From Mumia flava (GTDB taxonomy: Bacteria; Actinomycetota; Actinomycetes; Propionibacteriales; Nocardioidaceae), in the NCBI RefSeq assembly GCF_002797495.1, contig NZ_PGEZ01000001.1:744001-808000 (forward strand): a DNA stretch of 64,000 bases. Direction: 5' to 3'. Below are positions 17,193 to 25,474 of this stretch, piece after piece (the stretch's first letter is position 1; every line of letters starts with the position of its first letter). The notes below the pieces were generated by a model, which saw nothing but the letters and a program-made list of their open reading frames with translations, was not told where the DNA came from and made no database searches. The position numbers and the translations under genes were made by a program.

Positions 17193-18862
17193 GCCTCCTC
17201 CATCGGGATCCGCACCCCGCGCTCGTGCGCGACCTCGCGCGCCCGGTCGTACCCCGCGTCGACGTGGCGCATCACCCCGGTGCCGGGGTCGTTCGTGAGG
17301 ACGCGCTCGATCTTCTGCGCGGCCAGGTCCGAGCCGTCGGCGACGACGACCTGACCGGCGTGGATCGACCGGCCGATCCCGACGCCGCCGCCGTGGTGGA
17401 GCGACACCCAGGTCGCGCCGGAGGCGGTGGTGAGCAGCGCGTTGAGCAGCGGCCAGTCGGCGATCGCGTCGGAGCCGTCGGCCATCGCCTCGGTCTCGCG
17501 GTACGGGGAGGCGACGGAGCCGGAGTCGAGGTGGTCGCGCCCGATCACCACCGGCGCGGACAGCTCGCCGGACGCCACCATCTCGTTGAACCGCAGACCG
17601 GCGCGGTGCCGCTCGCCGTACCCGAGCCAGCAGATCCGGGCCGGCAGCCCTTCGAAGTGGACCTTCTCGCCGGCCCGGGTGATCCAGCGGCGCAGGTGCT
17701 CGTCCTCTCCGAAGAGTTCGAGGATCGCGCGGTCGGTCGCCGCGATGTCGGCGGGATCACCGGACAGCGCGGCCCAGCGGAACGGACCCTTGCCCTCGCA
17801 GAACAGCGGACGGATGTACGCGGGGACGAACCCGGGGAACGCGAACGCGCGCGCGAAGCCGCCCAGACGCGCCTCCTCCCGGATCGAGTTGCCGTAGTCG
17901 AACACCTCGGCACCGGCGTCCATGAACCCGACCATCGCCTCGACGTGGCGCGCCATCGACTCCCGCGCACGCTCGGTGAAGCCCTCCGGGTCGCGGTCGG
18001 CCTCGGCCTTCCAGCCGGCGACGTCGATGCCGACCGGCAAGTAGCTCAGCGGGTCGTGCGCGCTGGTCTGGTCGGTCACGACGTCGATCTCGACCCCGCG
18101 CTCGAGCAGCGCCGGGAAGACCTCCGCGGCGTTGCCGACGAGGCCCACCGAGAGCGGGCGCTGGTCCTTCTTCGCGGCGAGCACACGCTGCACGGCGTCA
18201 TCGAGGTCGGCGGAGTACTCGTCGAGGTAGCCGTGGTCGACCCGGCGCGCGAGCCGGGTCTCGTCGACGTCCACGATCAGCACGACGCCCTCGTTCATCG
18301 TGACCGCGAGCGGCTGCGCACCACCCATCCCGCCGCAGCCGGCGGTCAGGGTGAGCGTGCCGGCGAGGGAGGGGCGGTCGAGCCTCTCGGCCGCGTAGAG
18401 CTTGCGGGCCACGGCACCGAACGTCTCGTACGTGCCCTGCAGGATCCCCTGCGTCCCGATGTAGATCCACGACCCGGCCGTCATCTGCCCGTACATCGTC
18501 AGACCCTCGGCCTCGAGCCGGCGGAACTCGGGCCAGGTGGCCCAGTCGCCGACGAGGTTGGAGTTCGCGATCAGGACGCGTGGCGCCCAGGCGTGCGTAC
18601 GGAACACCCCGACCGGCTTGCCGGACTGCACGAGCAGCGTCTCGTCGTCGTCGAGCGTGCGCAGGGCGGCGACGATCGCGTCGTACGCCTCCCAGGAGCG
18701 CGCGGCCCGGCCCGTACCGCCGTAGACGACGAGATCCTCGGGCCGCTCGGCGACCTCGGGGTCCAGGTTGTTCATCAGCATCCGCAGCGGCGCCTCGGTC
18801 TGCCAGGACCGGGCGCTGAGCTCGGAGCCGCGGGGTGCTCGAACGGCGCGGTGGCTCGTCAT
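17189..18862 (-). CDS. hutU: Urocanate hydratase
   Basis: 557 residues, the usual length. It is the NAD-dependent enzyme that hydrates urocanate to imidazolonepropionate, the second step of histidine degradation. Highly conserved segments are visible: [65 protein letters not shown] (dinucleotide-binding glycines) and [23 protein letters not shown] 18862 overlaps the hutH stop (TGATG) and the stop overlaps the amidohydrolase start, so it is central in the coupled hut operon. Confidence 0.96.
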   Translation of the reverse strand: MTSHRAVRAPRGSELSARSWQTEAPLRMLMNNLDPEVAERPEDLVVYGGTGRAARSWEAYDAIVAALRTLDDDETLLVQSGKPVGVFRTHAWAPRVLIANSNLVGDWATWPEFRRLEAEGLTMYGQMTAGSWIYIGTQGILQGTYETFGAVARKLYAAERLDRPSLAGTLTLTAGCGGMGGAQPLAVTMNEGVVLIVDVDETRLARRVDHGYLDEYSADLDDAVQRVLAAKKDQRPLSVGLVGNAAEVFPALLERGVEIDVVTDQTSAHDPLSYLPVGIDVAGWKAEADRDPEGFTERARESMARHVEAMVGFMDAGAEVFDYGNSIREEARLGGFARAFAFPGFVPAYIRPLFCEGKGPFRWAALSGDPADIAATDRAILELFGEDEHLRRWITRAGEKVHFEGLPARICWLGYGERHRAGLRFNEMVASGELSAPVVIGRDHLDSGSVASPYRETEAMADGSDAIADWPLLNALLTTASGATWVSLHHGGGVGIGRSIHAGQVVVADGSDLAAQKIERVLTNDPGTGVMRHVDAGYDRAREVAHERGVRIPMEEA

Positions 18863-20475
18863 CAGATCTCCTCGCTGTGGTTGCGTCCGGGCGTCCCCGA
18901 TTCGACGGGTTGCCCACCGAGTTCCCGGACCGAATCGGTGGGGAACCCGTCAGATCGGGAGCGCGAACGGGCCGCGGCGAGCAGGGAGCCGTCGCGGACC
19001 AGGGCGGTGGTGGACTCGATCTCGGGGGCCAGGAACCGGTCGGGCCCGGGACCGGGTACGTGGGTGCGGAGGCGGGCGATCGCGGCGCCGGTCGCCGGTG
19101 CCGGGGCCAGCGGGGCGCGCAGGTCGATCCCGCGGGCGGCGACCATGATCTCGATCGCCAGCACCCGGGTCAGCGCGTCCACAGCCGTACGGAGCTTGCG
19201 CGCGGCGGCCCAGCCCATCGAGACGTGGTCCTCCTGCATCGCGCTCGACGGGATCGTGTCGACGCTGGCCGGGACCGCGAGACGCTTGAGGTCGGAGACG
19301 AGGGCGGCCTGGGTGTACTGCGCGATCATCGCACCCGAGTCGACGCCGGGATCGTCGGCGAGGAACGGCGGCAGGCCCCGGCTGCGGGCCGCGTCGAGGA
19401 ACCGGTCCGTCCGACGCTCGCTGATCCCGGCGACGTCGGCGACCGCGATCGCGAGGAAGTCCAGCACGTACGCGAGCGGGGCGCCGTGGAAGTTGCCGTG
19501 CGACTCGAGCCGCCCGTCCGGAAGCACCGACGGGTTGTCGATCGCGGACTCCAGCTCGCGCTCGGCGACGCCCGCCGCGTGGGCGGCGGTGTCGCGAGCG
19601 GCGCCGTGGACCTGCGGGGAGCAGCGCAACGAGTACGCGTCCTGCACGACGCCGTCGCCGGTGCGGTGGCTCGCGACGATCGCGGAGCCGGCGAGGAACG
19701 CCCGGAGGTTCGCTGCGGACGCCGCCTGGCCCGGGTGGGGACGCAGCGCCATCAGCTCCGACGCGAAGACCCGGTCCGTCCCGAGCTGGCCCTCGACGCT
19801 CATCGCGGCCCCGAGGTCGGCGGTCTCGAGCAGGACCCCGAGGTCGTCGAGCGCGAGCAGCAGCATCCCGAGCATCCCCTCGGTGCCGTTGATCAGCGCG
19901 AGCCCCTCCTTCTCGGCGAGCACGACGGGCTTCAGCCCGTGGTCGGCGAGCGCCTCGGCGGCGGGGCGGACACGGTCGCCGTCGACGACCTCACCCTCCC
20001 CCATCACGGCGAGCGCGCAGTGCGACAGCGGCGCGAGGTCGCCGGAGCACCCGAGGCTCCCGTGCTCGCGGACCACGGGCACCAGACCGGCGTTCAGCAG
20101 GTCGGCGTACGCCTGGGCCGTGACCAGCCGGACGCCGCAGGTGCCGGTCGCCATCGTCGACAGGCGCAGCAGCATGAGGGCACGGACGACCTCGTCCTCC
20201 ACCCGCGGACCGGCACCAGCCGCGTGGGAGCGGACCAGCGCCCGCTGGAGGTCCTGGCGCCGGTCGGCCGGGATGTGCCGCGTCGCGAGCGCCCCGAACC
20301 CGGTGGAGATCCCGTACACCGGCTCGTCCGAGCCGGCCAGCGCCTCGATGTCGGCGCGCGCCTCGGCGATCGCGTCGCAGGCGGCATCGGTGAGCAGGAC
20401 CTTGGCGCCGTGACGGGCCACGGCGACCACGTCGGCGGGCCGCAGCGGGCCGGTGGAGACCTCGACGGTGTGCAT
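18862..20475 (-). CDS. hutH: Histidine ammonia-lyase
   Basis: 537 residues. It deaminates histidine to urocanate with a self-made MIO cofactor. The MIO loop reads [14 protein letters not shown], so the cyclising triad is Cys-Ser-Gly rather than the Ala-Ser-Gly of the Pseudomonas enzyme, a substitution I recall from actinobacterial HutH proteins. Other signatures: [48 protein letters not shown] 20475 begins MHTVEV, the conserved N-terminus. First gene of the operon; the palindrome at 20529-20546 lies 54 bases upstream. Confidence 0.95.
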   Translation of the reverse strand: MHTVEVSTGPLRPADVVAVARHGAKVLLTDAACDAIAEARADIEALAGSDEPVYGISTGFGALATRHIPADRRQDLQRALVRSHAAGAGPRVEDEVVRALMLLRLSTMATGTCGVRLVTAQAYADLLNAGLVPVVREHGSLGCSGDLAPLSHCALAVMGEGEVVDGDRVRPAAEALADHGLKPVVLAEKEGLALINGTEGMLGMLLLALDDLGVLLETADLGAAMSVEGQLGTDRVFASELMALRPHPGQAASAANLRAFLAGSAIVASHRTGDGVVQDAYSLRCSPQVHGAARDTAAHAAGVAERELESAIDNPSVLPDGRLESHGNFHGAPLAYVLDFLAIAVADVAGISERRTDRFLDAARSRGLPPFLADDPGVDSGAMIAQYTQAALVSDLKRLAVPASVDTIPSSAMQEDHVSMGWAAARKLRTAVDALTRVLAIEIMVAARGIDLRAPLAPAPATGAAIARLRTHVPGPGPDRFLAPEIESTTALVRDGSLLAAARSRSRSDGFPTDSVRELGGQPVESGTPGRNHSEEI

Positions 20476-20528
20476 GCCTTCATTCGAGCGCGCGGAGCGC
20501 CGCCGCACCACGACCGTACGGAGGTTGC

Positions 20529-20546
20529 TGTCTCGGATCCGAGACA
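20529..20546. promoter_or_regulatory. hut operator upstream of hutH
   Basis: TGTCTCGGATCCGAGACA is a perfect 18-bp palindrome, 54 bases before the hutH start. Its 14-base core TCTCGGATCCGAGA is repeated exactly at 21487-21500, next to the start of the divergent IclR gene. The shared site strongly suggests that the IclR protein controls both hutH and itself. Confidence 0.75.
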
Positions 20547-20600
20547 CCGCTGCCTCAGGCCGCCGCGCGCTCCCACGCCTCTGCGACCACGGAACCCGAG

Positions 20601-20795
20601 GAGGTGGGTCCGCGACAGGGCCGTACCCCCGAAGAACGTCAGCCGACCGGCGACCGCAGACTCGGCGATCGTGGCGAGCACGAGTGAGATCAGGTGGTCG
20701 CGCCGGACCTGCTCCTCTGCCACTCCGAACGCCTCCACCTGCGACGCGAGGTCCGCTCGGCTGAGGCCGCCGAGCAGCCGGTCGGAGCCCCTCAC
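20601..20795 (-). pseudogene. Truncated AbiEii-type toxin (nucleotidyltransferase) remnant
   Basis: Starting from GTG 20795, which overlaps the abiEi stop as GTGA, about 65 codons match the N-terminus of AbiEii/AbiGii toxins, ending in the family motif LTFFGGTALSRTHL. AbiEii toxins normally run to over 220 residues, with the catalytic Asp pair just after this motif. Here the homology stops and the frame runs into the hutH promoter and then overlaps hutH out of frame. The catalytic residues are missing, so the toxin is almost certainly dead. Confidence 0.75.
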
Positions 20796-21421
20796 TCCAC
20801 CACCGCCCGCATTCGGGCGACCGCTGCCCTGCCGCGCTGAGCTGCGGCGATCTCGTCAACCACGTCCTCGTCGGCGCGGCGCCACAACGACCTCAGCACC
20901 TCGTGCTCTTGCCCGGCATCCACCTCGGGGATGCCGTGACGCGCCAGGTCTACGACCGTCTGCTCGACCGTGGTGACCAGTCCGCTGCCGATCTCGTCGA
21001 GCGCGCGCATCTCGAGGTCGAGCGCTGCGGGATCTCGCATCACGAACCGCACCACCCCATCGCCTGCACCGGGCAGGCGGACCTCACGGTGCTGCTGCGG
21101 GGTCGCCACCACTGCGGTTCCGACCGCGCGAGGCAGCGCCCCGTGGACGCGTGCCGCGCTGACCCCCATGAGTGCGACGTCGTCCGGACCGTAGATCGCA
21201 GCGGCGATCCCGGCCGCGGCCGCCTCGAGCGTCGGTCGCCAGCGGGAATCACGGTCGTCCGGAATCGCGACGTAGTACCCGTGGCCGAGCCGGCGGACCA
21301 CGCCGGCACGCGTCAGCCTCGCCAGCTCCGCGCGCGGATGACGGTAGACGTCAGCGAGGTCCTTCGGTCGAACCGTGCGGAGCGGTGACCGGGTGAGCGC
21401 TCGTGGCACCGGTGTTGACAT
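20792..21421 (-). CDS. AbiEi-like antitoxin / transcriptional regulator
   Basis: 209 residues. The N-terminal winged-helix-like segment (VRPKDLADVYRHPRAELARLTRAGVVRRLGHGYYVAIP) and the C-terminal domain (GPDDVALMGVSAARVHGALP, then VTTVEQTVVDLARHG) are typical of AbiEi antitoxins of type IV toxin-antitoxin systems, which repress their own operon by binding inverted repeats. ATG 21421 has a Shine-Dalgarno (GAAGGG) and an unusually AT-rich upstream region. It remains intact although its toxin partner is truncated, and lies inserted between hutH and its regulator gene. Confidence 0.8.
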   Translation of the reverse strand: MSTPVPRALTRSPLRTVRPKDLADVYRHPRAELARLTRAGVVRRLGHGYYVAIPDDRDSRWRPTLEAAAAGIAAAIYGPDDVALMGVSAARVHGALPRAVGTAVVATPQQHREVRLPGAGDGVVRFVMRDPAALDLEMRALDEIGSGLVTTVEQTVVDLARHGIPEVDAGQEHEVLRSLWRRADEDVVDEIAAAQRGRAAVARMRAVVE

Positions 21422-21444
21422 AGGTGCCCTTCACTATGCGAAAC

Positions 21445-21472
21445 GTATGCTCATAGCCTACGAATTGCATAC
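21445..21472 (-). promoter_or_regulatory. Promoter/inverted repeat of the AbiEi gene
   Basis: GTATGC (21445-21450) and GCATAC (21467-21472) form an inverted repeat 16 bases apart inside an AT-rich patch (about 21430-21480) that stands out from the G+C-rich surroundings. Its position just upstream of abiEi fits the AbiEi habit of binding inverted repeats for negative autoregulation. The base composition suggests the segment arrived with the toxin-antitoxin locus. Confidence 0.45.
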
Positions 21473-21486
21473 CTTATGCGCAACCA

Positions 21487-21500
21487 TCTCGGATCCGAGA
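21487..21500. promoter_or_regulatory. hut operator at the IclR gene start
   Basis: TCTCGGATCCGAGA, a perfect 14-bp palindrome, identical to the core of the site before hutH. It ends 10 bases before the GTG at 21511 and covers the place where a ribosome site would be, so the mRNA may be very short-leadered or leaderless and binding would block the promoter. Confidence 0.7.
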
Positions 21501-21510
21501 CACTGGCCCC

Positions 21511-22260
21511 GTGAGCCGCCCTGTCCCCGCCGCGACCGCGACCCTGCGCGTCCTGCGCTTCCTCTCGACCCAGCCCGTGCCCGTCGCGGCCTCGCGGATC
21601 GCCGCGGAGATCGGGCTCGCCCGCTCGACCACGTACCACCTGCTCGATGCGATGGCCGAGCAGGACTTCGTCGTGCACTACCCCGACGAGCGCACCTGGG
21701 GGCTCGGCGTCGGCGCGTGGGAGGTCGGGGTGGCGTTCGCGGCGCAGGAGCCGCTCGCCCGGCTCGCGCGGCTCCCGCTGGCCCGGCTCGTCGACCGGGT
21801 CGGGCGCTCGGCGCACCTCGTGATGCTCCAGGGCGCGGACGTGCTCTACGTGATCGAGGAGCGCGCACGCGGCCGCCCGCCGCTGGTCACGGACGTGGGA
21901 GTCCGGTTGCCCGCGCACCTGACCGCGTCGGGACGCGCGATCCTCGCGACGCTCCCCCGCGCCCAGGTCCGCGCGCTGTACCCGAGCGCGGCCGCGTTCG
22001 TCTCCCGGACAGGGCGCGGCCCGGCGGCTCCGTCGGAGCTGCGCGAGGTGCTGACGGCGACCCGGACCCGCGGATACGCCGAGGAGGACGGCGAGGTCAC
22101 CGACGGCTTCGCGTCCGCCGCGGTCGCGCTGACCGAACCGGCCCTGCGCGCCTCGGTCGCGGTCACGTGGGAGACCCGCGACGACGTCGACGTCGAGGGG
22201 GTCCTCGAGGCCATCCGCGCAACGACGGCCGAGATCGACCGTCGGCTGCGTCACCGCTGA
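21511..22260 (+). CDS. IclR-family regulator, probable regulator of the hut operon
   Basis: 249 residues. It has an N-terminal winged helix-turn-helix (TLRVLRFLSTQPVPVAASRIAAEIGLARSTTYHLLDAMAEQDFV in outline) and a C-terminal IclR effector domain (RSAHLVMLQGADVLYVIEE, LTASGRAILATLP, YAEEDGEVTDGFASAAVAL). It is transcribed divergently from the hut operon and shares its palindromic operator. The likely inducer is histidine or urocanate, but that is inferred from context only. The GTG at 21511 lies directly behind the operator and lacks an obvious Shine-Dalgarno. Confidence 0.88.
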   Translation: MSRPVPAATATLRVLRFLSTQPVPVAASRIAAEIGLARSTTYHLLDAMAEQDFVVHYPDERTWGLGVGAWEVGVAFAAQEPLARLARLPLARLVDRVGRSAHLVMLQGADVLYVIEERARGRPPLVTDVGVRLPAHLTASGRAILATLPRAQVRALYPSAAAFVSRTGRGPAAPSELREVLTATRTRGYAEEDGEVTDGFASAAVALTEPALRASVAVTWETRDDVDVEGVLEAIRATTAEIDRRLRHR

Positions 22261-22283
22261 CGGGCGGTGCGCCGCGCGGGACG

Positions 22284-22359
22284 ACCATGCGGACGTACGA
22301 CTCGCCCCGTTGGAGGCGCACGCGCCCCGGTTCGACGCAGGATCGTACGTCCGCATGGT
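22284..22359. promoter_or_regulatory. 17-bp perfect inverted repeat with 42-base spacer
   Basis: ACCATGCGGACGTACGA (22284-22300) is the exact reverse complement of 22343-22359. It lies between the IclR stop (22260) and the start of the PPOX-fold gene (22388). With no T run and a 42-base spacer it is a poor terminator; two regulator sites in opposite orientation, or a long leader hairpin, are more likely. Confidence 0.5.
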
Positions 22360-22387
22360 TGCCCGCTCTGCGCCGTACGCTGCCGCC

Positions 22388-23017
22388 ATGCCGAACACCG
22401 ACGTCACCCGCCTCGCCGAGAAGCAGCGTCGCGACCGTCCCGCGCTCGACGCGTTGCTCGATGCCGAGCGGGTCTGCCACGTCGCCCTGGTCGTCGACGG
22501 GCACCCGCTCGTCGTCCCCACCGCGTACGCACGCGACGGCGACCGCCTGCTGCTGCACGGGTCCACCGGCTCCGGCTGGATGCGAGCCGCGGCCGGGGGT
22601 GCCGAGCTCGCGGTCGCGGTCACGGCGCTCGACGCGATCGTGGTGGCACGGTCGGCCTTCGAGTCGTCGATGCACTACCGCAGCGCGGTGGTCTTCGGGG
22701 TCGCGCACCGCGTCGAGGGCGGGGGGCAGGCGCGCGCCCTCGACCTGGTGACCGAGGCGCTGATCCCCCGACGCTCGGCGGAGGTCCGCGCCTCCACACG
22801 CAGGGAGCTCGCGGCCACGCTCGTGCTCGCGCTGCCGCTGGAGCGGTGGTCCCTCAAGGTGTCGGACGGCTGGCCCGAGGACGAACCCGCCGACGTCGCC
22901 GGCGACGCGTGGGCGGGGGTGGTCCCGCTGCGCCGGACGGTGGGCGAGCCGTTGCCGGCACCGGACCTGCGCGACGGCGTCGCCGTGCCGGCGTCCGTGC
23001 AGGCGCTGCGGGCCTGA
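22388..23017 (+). CDS. Pyridoxamine 5'-phosphate oxidase-fold (flavin-nucleotide-binding) protein
   Basis: 209 residues. The split-barrel pattern is clear: RVCHVALVVDGHPLVVPTAYARDGDRLLLHGSTGSGWM, then AVAVTALDAIVVARSAFESSMHYRSAVVFGVAHRVE, as in the flavin-nucleotide-binding/NimA-like branch of the PNPOx superfamily. Such proteins bind FMN, F420 or heme; the substrate cannot be told. The C-terminal third (SLKVSDGWPEDEPADVAGDAWAGVVPL) is typical of this branch. I chose ATG 22388 (MPNTDVTRLAEKQRRD) as the start, after the inverted repeat. Convergent with the next gene, 6 bases between stops. Confidence 0.8.
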   Translation: MPNTDVTRLAEKQRRDRPALDALLDAERVCHVALVVDGHPLVVPTAYARDGDRLLLHGSTGSGWMRAAAGGAELAVAVTALDAIVVARSAFESSMHYRSAVVFGVAHRVEGGGQARALDLVTEALIPRRSAEVRASTRRELAATLVLALPLERWSLKVSDGWPEDEPADVAGDAWAGVVPLRRTVGEPLPAPDLRDGVAVPASVQALRA

Positions 23018-23023
23018 GCGCCG

Positions 23024-24229
23024 CTACCCGAAGAGCGTGACGATCTCCTCGACCGGATCACCCGCGGCGTCGACGATCCAGGCCGAGCGCCAGCGGTCCA
23101 TCGTCGCGCACGGGTGGGAGATCCCGAACGCGACCAGGTCGCCGACGGCGAGCGCACGGGTGCCCGCGCCGACGAGGATCGCGTGCTGATCGAAGAGCCG
23201 CTCCACCGTCAGCTCCGCCAGGGCCGTCTCCTGACCGTCGCGCCGACGGCGCAGCGGGACCGGTGGCTCCACGTCGTACGACGCGTCGCGCTTGCCGACG
23301 CCGACGACCGCGCGGCCGGGTTCGGGGACGGACAGCACCGGACCCCACACCTCGAGCACGGGCTCGAAGACCGGCAGCCCGGCGCCGTCCGGCATCGCCG
23401 CCTGCGCCCGCGCGTACAGGCCGTGGTCGTGCAGCACGTAGCACCCGCTGCGCAGGACGACGCGGACGTCGTCGGGGTCGAACGCGTCCGCGAGACGCGC
23501 CACCACCGCCGGATACAGGTCGGAGCCGCCGAACGTCAGGATCGCCGGTCGCCGGTCGACCAGGTCGGCGTCGAGCAGGGCCCGGAGCGCCGTCTCCCCG
23601 TCACCGAGGTACGCATCGACGACGCGCGGCCGGTCGGCGACAGCACCCTGGCTCGCGAGCACGCCCTCGTACCCGCTTACCCCCACCACCTGCAGCCGCT
23701 CCGACGCCGCAGCAGCGCGGGCGACGGCCCGTGCCTCGTCGACGCCTCGCGCCCCCGTCCGGCCCCCGCTGGGCCCGACCTCGACGAGGACGCCCAGCGG
23801 GCCGAGGTCGGCGCCGGACCGCGCGAGGCCTCGGTCCATCGCCCCCACGGCGGCGGTCGAGTCGACGAACACCATCACCTCGAGGTCCGGGTGCTCCCGC
23901 CGCAGCCTGCACAGTGCCGCCAGGTCACCGGGCGCCACCACCTCGTTCGCGAGCAGCACCCGCCGTACGCCGGCGTGCTCGACCATCGCACGGACCTGCG
24001 CGACCGTCGCGAGCGTGCACGCGGTGGCGCCGTACGCCTCCTGCCGCCGCCACAGCTGCGGGCTCAGGTGCGTCTTCACGTGCGGAGCGAGCTCGACGTC
24101 GTGCCGCCGGGAGTAGTCGCGCATCGCCGCGAGATTGTGCTCGAGTGCCTGCCCGCGCAGCACGAGCACGGGCAGCGGCACCCGGTCCAGGAACGACTCG
24201 TCCACGGCGGGATCGCGCGACGCGGTCAC
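23024..24229 (-). CDS. D-threonine aldolase / D-serine dehydratase-like PLP enzyme
   Basis: 401 residues. The N-terminal alanine-racemase-like barrel carries the PLP lysine in ELAPHVKTHLSPQLWRRQ (H-V-K-T-H) and VFVDSTAAV. The C-terminal part has the D-serine-dehydratase-like domain with the metal ligands His and Cys in FGISHPCATMDRW. Enzymes of this group cleave D-threonine to glycine and acetaldehyde or deaminate other D-3-hydroxy amino acids. GTG 24229 follows 7 bases after the metal-receptor gene, so it belongs to the three-gene operon rhaM-like - receptor - aldolase. Confidence 0.82.
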   Translation of the reverse strand: MTASRDPAVDESFLDRVPLPVLVLRGQALEHNLAAMRDYSRRHDVELAPHVKTHLSPQLWRRQEAYGATACTLATVAQVRAMVEHAGVRRVLLANEVVAPGDLAALCRLRREHPDLEVMVFVDSTAAVGAMDRGLARSGADLGPLGVLVEVGPSGGRTGARGVDEARAVARAAAASERLQVVGVSGYEGVLASQGAVADRPRVVDAYLGDGETALRALLDADLVDRRPAILTFGGSDLYPAVVARLADAFDPDDVRVVLRSGCYVLHDHGLYARAQAAMPDGAGLPVFEPVLEVWGPVLSVPEPGRAVVGVGKRDASYDVEPPVPLRRRRDGQETALAELTVERLFDQHAILVGAGTRALAVGDLVAFGISHPCATMDRWRSAWIVDAAGDPVEEIVTLFG

Positions 24230-24236
24230 GGCTCGA

Positions 24237-25088
24237 TCATCGCCCGAGCGACGCGTGCGCGGTGATCAGCGACGGCCCGTACCACGTCATCAGGCGACCG
24301 GACACCAGCTCGGTCGGGGTGCGTACGAACGTCTCCGGCCCGTCGTCGTCGGTGAACACGTACGGCTCGTCCGGCAGCAGCACCACGTCCGCGCCCGCGG
24401 CGTCGAGGTCGGCGACGTCGACGTGCGGATAGCGGTCCGGGTCGTCGGCGTACACGTTCTCGGCTCCGGTCCGCCGCAGCAGGTCGCCGGTGAACGTCCG
24501 GCTGCCCACGACCATCCACGGGTCCCGCCAGATCGGCACAGCCACGCGGCGCTGCACCGGCGGCAGCGGCCCGCACCAGAGTCGCTCGGCCTCGGCGATC
24601 CACGCAGGCTCGGGCCAGCCGAGGGCCTCGCGGAACAGCCGCCGCAGCGAGTCGAGGGCCTGCGGCACGGTCTCGATCTCGGTCACCCAGACCGCGACGC
24701 CGGCGTCACGGAGGCGCTGCACGTCGAGCCGGCGGTTCTCCTCCTTGTTCGCGACGACGAGGTCGGGGCGCAGTGCGCGGATCGCGGCGAGGTCCGGGTT
24801 CTTGGTACCGCGGACCCGGGTGACGTCGAGGCCGGCCGGACGAGTGCACCACTCGGTCGCACCGACGAGCGCATCCGGTCGGGCCTCGGCGAGCGCCTCG
24901 GTGATCGACGGGACGAGCGAGACGACGCGGGTCGCGGGGCGGCGGACGTCGAGCGGCGTGCCGAGGTCGTCGACCGGGCGGGGCGTACGAGCGGGGTCTC
25001 GATCGCTCGCTCCGCTCGCGCCTCGACCATCGGAGGAGGCGGGGCTCCCGCTCGCGCCTCGACCGTCGGGTGGGGGTGCCATGGTCAC
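24237..25088 (-). CDS. Helical-backbone metal-receptor protein (BtuF/FhuD-like fold) without signal peptide
   Basis: 283 residues. The core (RVVSLVPSITEALAEARPDALVGATEWCTRP, TKNPDLAAIRALRPDLVVANKEENR, FVRTPTELVSGRLMTWYGPS) is that of cobalamin/iron ABC-importer binding proteins. There is no secretion signal or lipobox and no permease or ATPase beside it, so it is probably cytosolic and not a normal transporter subunit. The first 30 or so residues (GRGAS repeats) are encoded by a partial copy of a dispersed repeat. GTG 25088 overlaps the upstream stop as GTGA; an ATG lies two codons further in. Confidence 0.72.
   Translation of the reverse strand: MTMAPPPDGRGASGSPASSDGRGASGASDRDPARTPRPVDDLGTPLDVRRPATRVVSLVPSITEALAEARPDALVGATEWCTRPAGLDVTRVRGTKNPDLAAIRALRPDLVVANKEENRRLDVQRLRDAGVAVWVTEIETVPQALDSLRRLFREALGWPEPAWIAEAERLWCGPLPPVQRRVAVPIWRDPWMVVGSRTFTGDLLRRTGAENVYADDPDRYPHVDVADLDAAGADVVLLPDEPYVFTDDDGPETFVRTPTELVSGRLMTWYGPSLITAHASLGR
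24993..25070. repeat. Partial copy of the hut-gene 111-bp repeat family
   Basis: GGGGTCTCGATCGCTCGCT begins a 37-base match at 24993-25029 to the element found three times at 16744-17005 (one base differs, TCCGCTCGCG for TGCGCTCGCG). A second, shorter piece (CCGCTCGCGCCTCGACC) lies at 25048-25064. The copy sits at the 5' end of the metal-receptor gene and is translated in frame as Gly-Arg-Gly-Ala-Ser-rich sequence. Confidence 0.7.
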
Positions 25089-25426
25089 TCCAGCGTGGCC
25101 AGCTGGTCCTCCAGGTGGAAGACCTCCGGCACACGCACGAACGCCTCGTCGGGGCTGCCGTCGACCACGAAGAACTCCCCCATCTCGGCCTGCCAGCGCG
25201 CGTTCACGTCGGTCGCCGCCATCGCCGCCTGGGCTGCGTCCAGGTCCTCGGACTCGACGTACCCGATCAGCAGGCCGTCGGGTCGGAGGAAGAGCGAGTA
25301 GTTGTGCCAGCCCGACGTCTTGAGCGCCTCGAGCATCTCGGGCCACACCGCGCGGTGGCGCTCCACGTACTCGTCGAGCCGCTCGGGATCGACCTGCTGG
25401 TAGAAGCAGTAGCGCGGCACAGGCAC
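25085..25426 (-). CDS. rhaM: L-rhamnose mutarotase family protein
   Basis: 113 residues, normal for the RhaM/YiiL family, which interconverts alpha and beta anomers of L-rhamnose. Key features are visible: YCFYQQVDPERLDEYVERHRAVWPEMLEALKTSGWHNYSLF (His and the Tyr/Trp active-site residues in order), GLLIGYVES and the C-terminal MGEFF. No rhamnose catabolic genes are near, and the gene is coupled by GTGA to the metal-receptor gene and then to a D-threonine-aldolase-like gene. The true sugar may therefore differ; the family name is firm, the substrate is not. Confidence 0.85.
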   Translation of the reverse strand: MPVPRYCFYQQVDPERLDEYVERHRAVWPEMLEALKTSGWHNYSLFLRPDGLLIGYVESEDLDAAQAAMAATDVNARWQAEMGEFFVVDGSPDEAFVRVPEVFHLEDQLATLE

Positions 25427-25474
25427 TCCTCGGGTCCGGGTGGGGGCGGGGACGTCGTCCCCAGTCTGCCCCGG

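Noticed and set aside
20094-20600. C-terminal two thirds of the frame that begins as AbiEii
   Set aside because: After the FFGGTALSRTHL motif the frame leaves toxin homology and runs antiparallel-free but out of frame over the hutH promoter and coding sequence.
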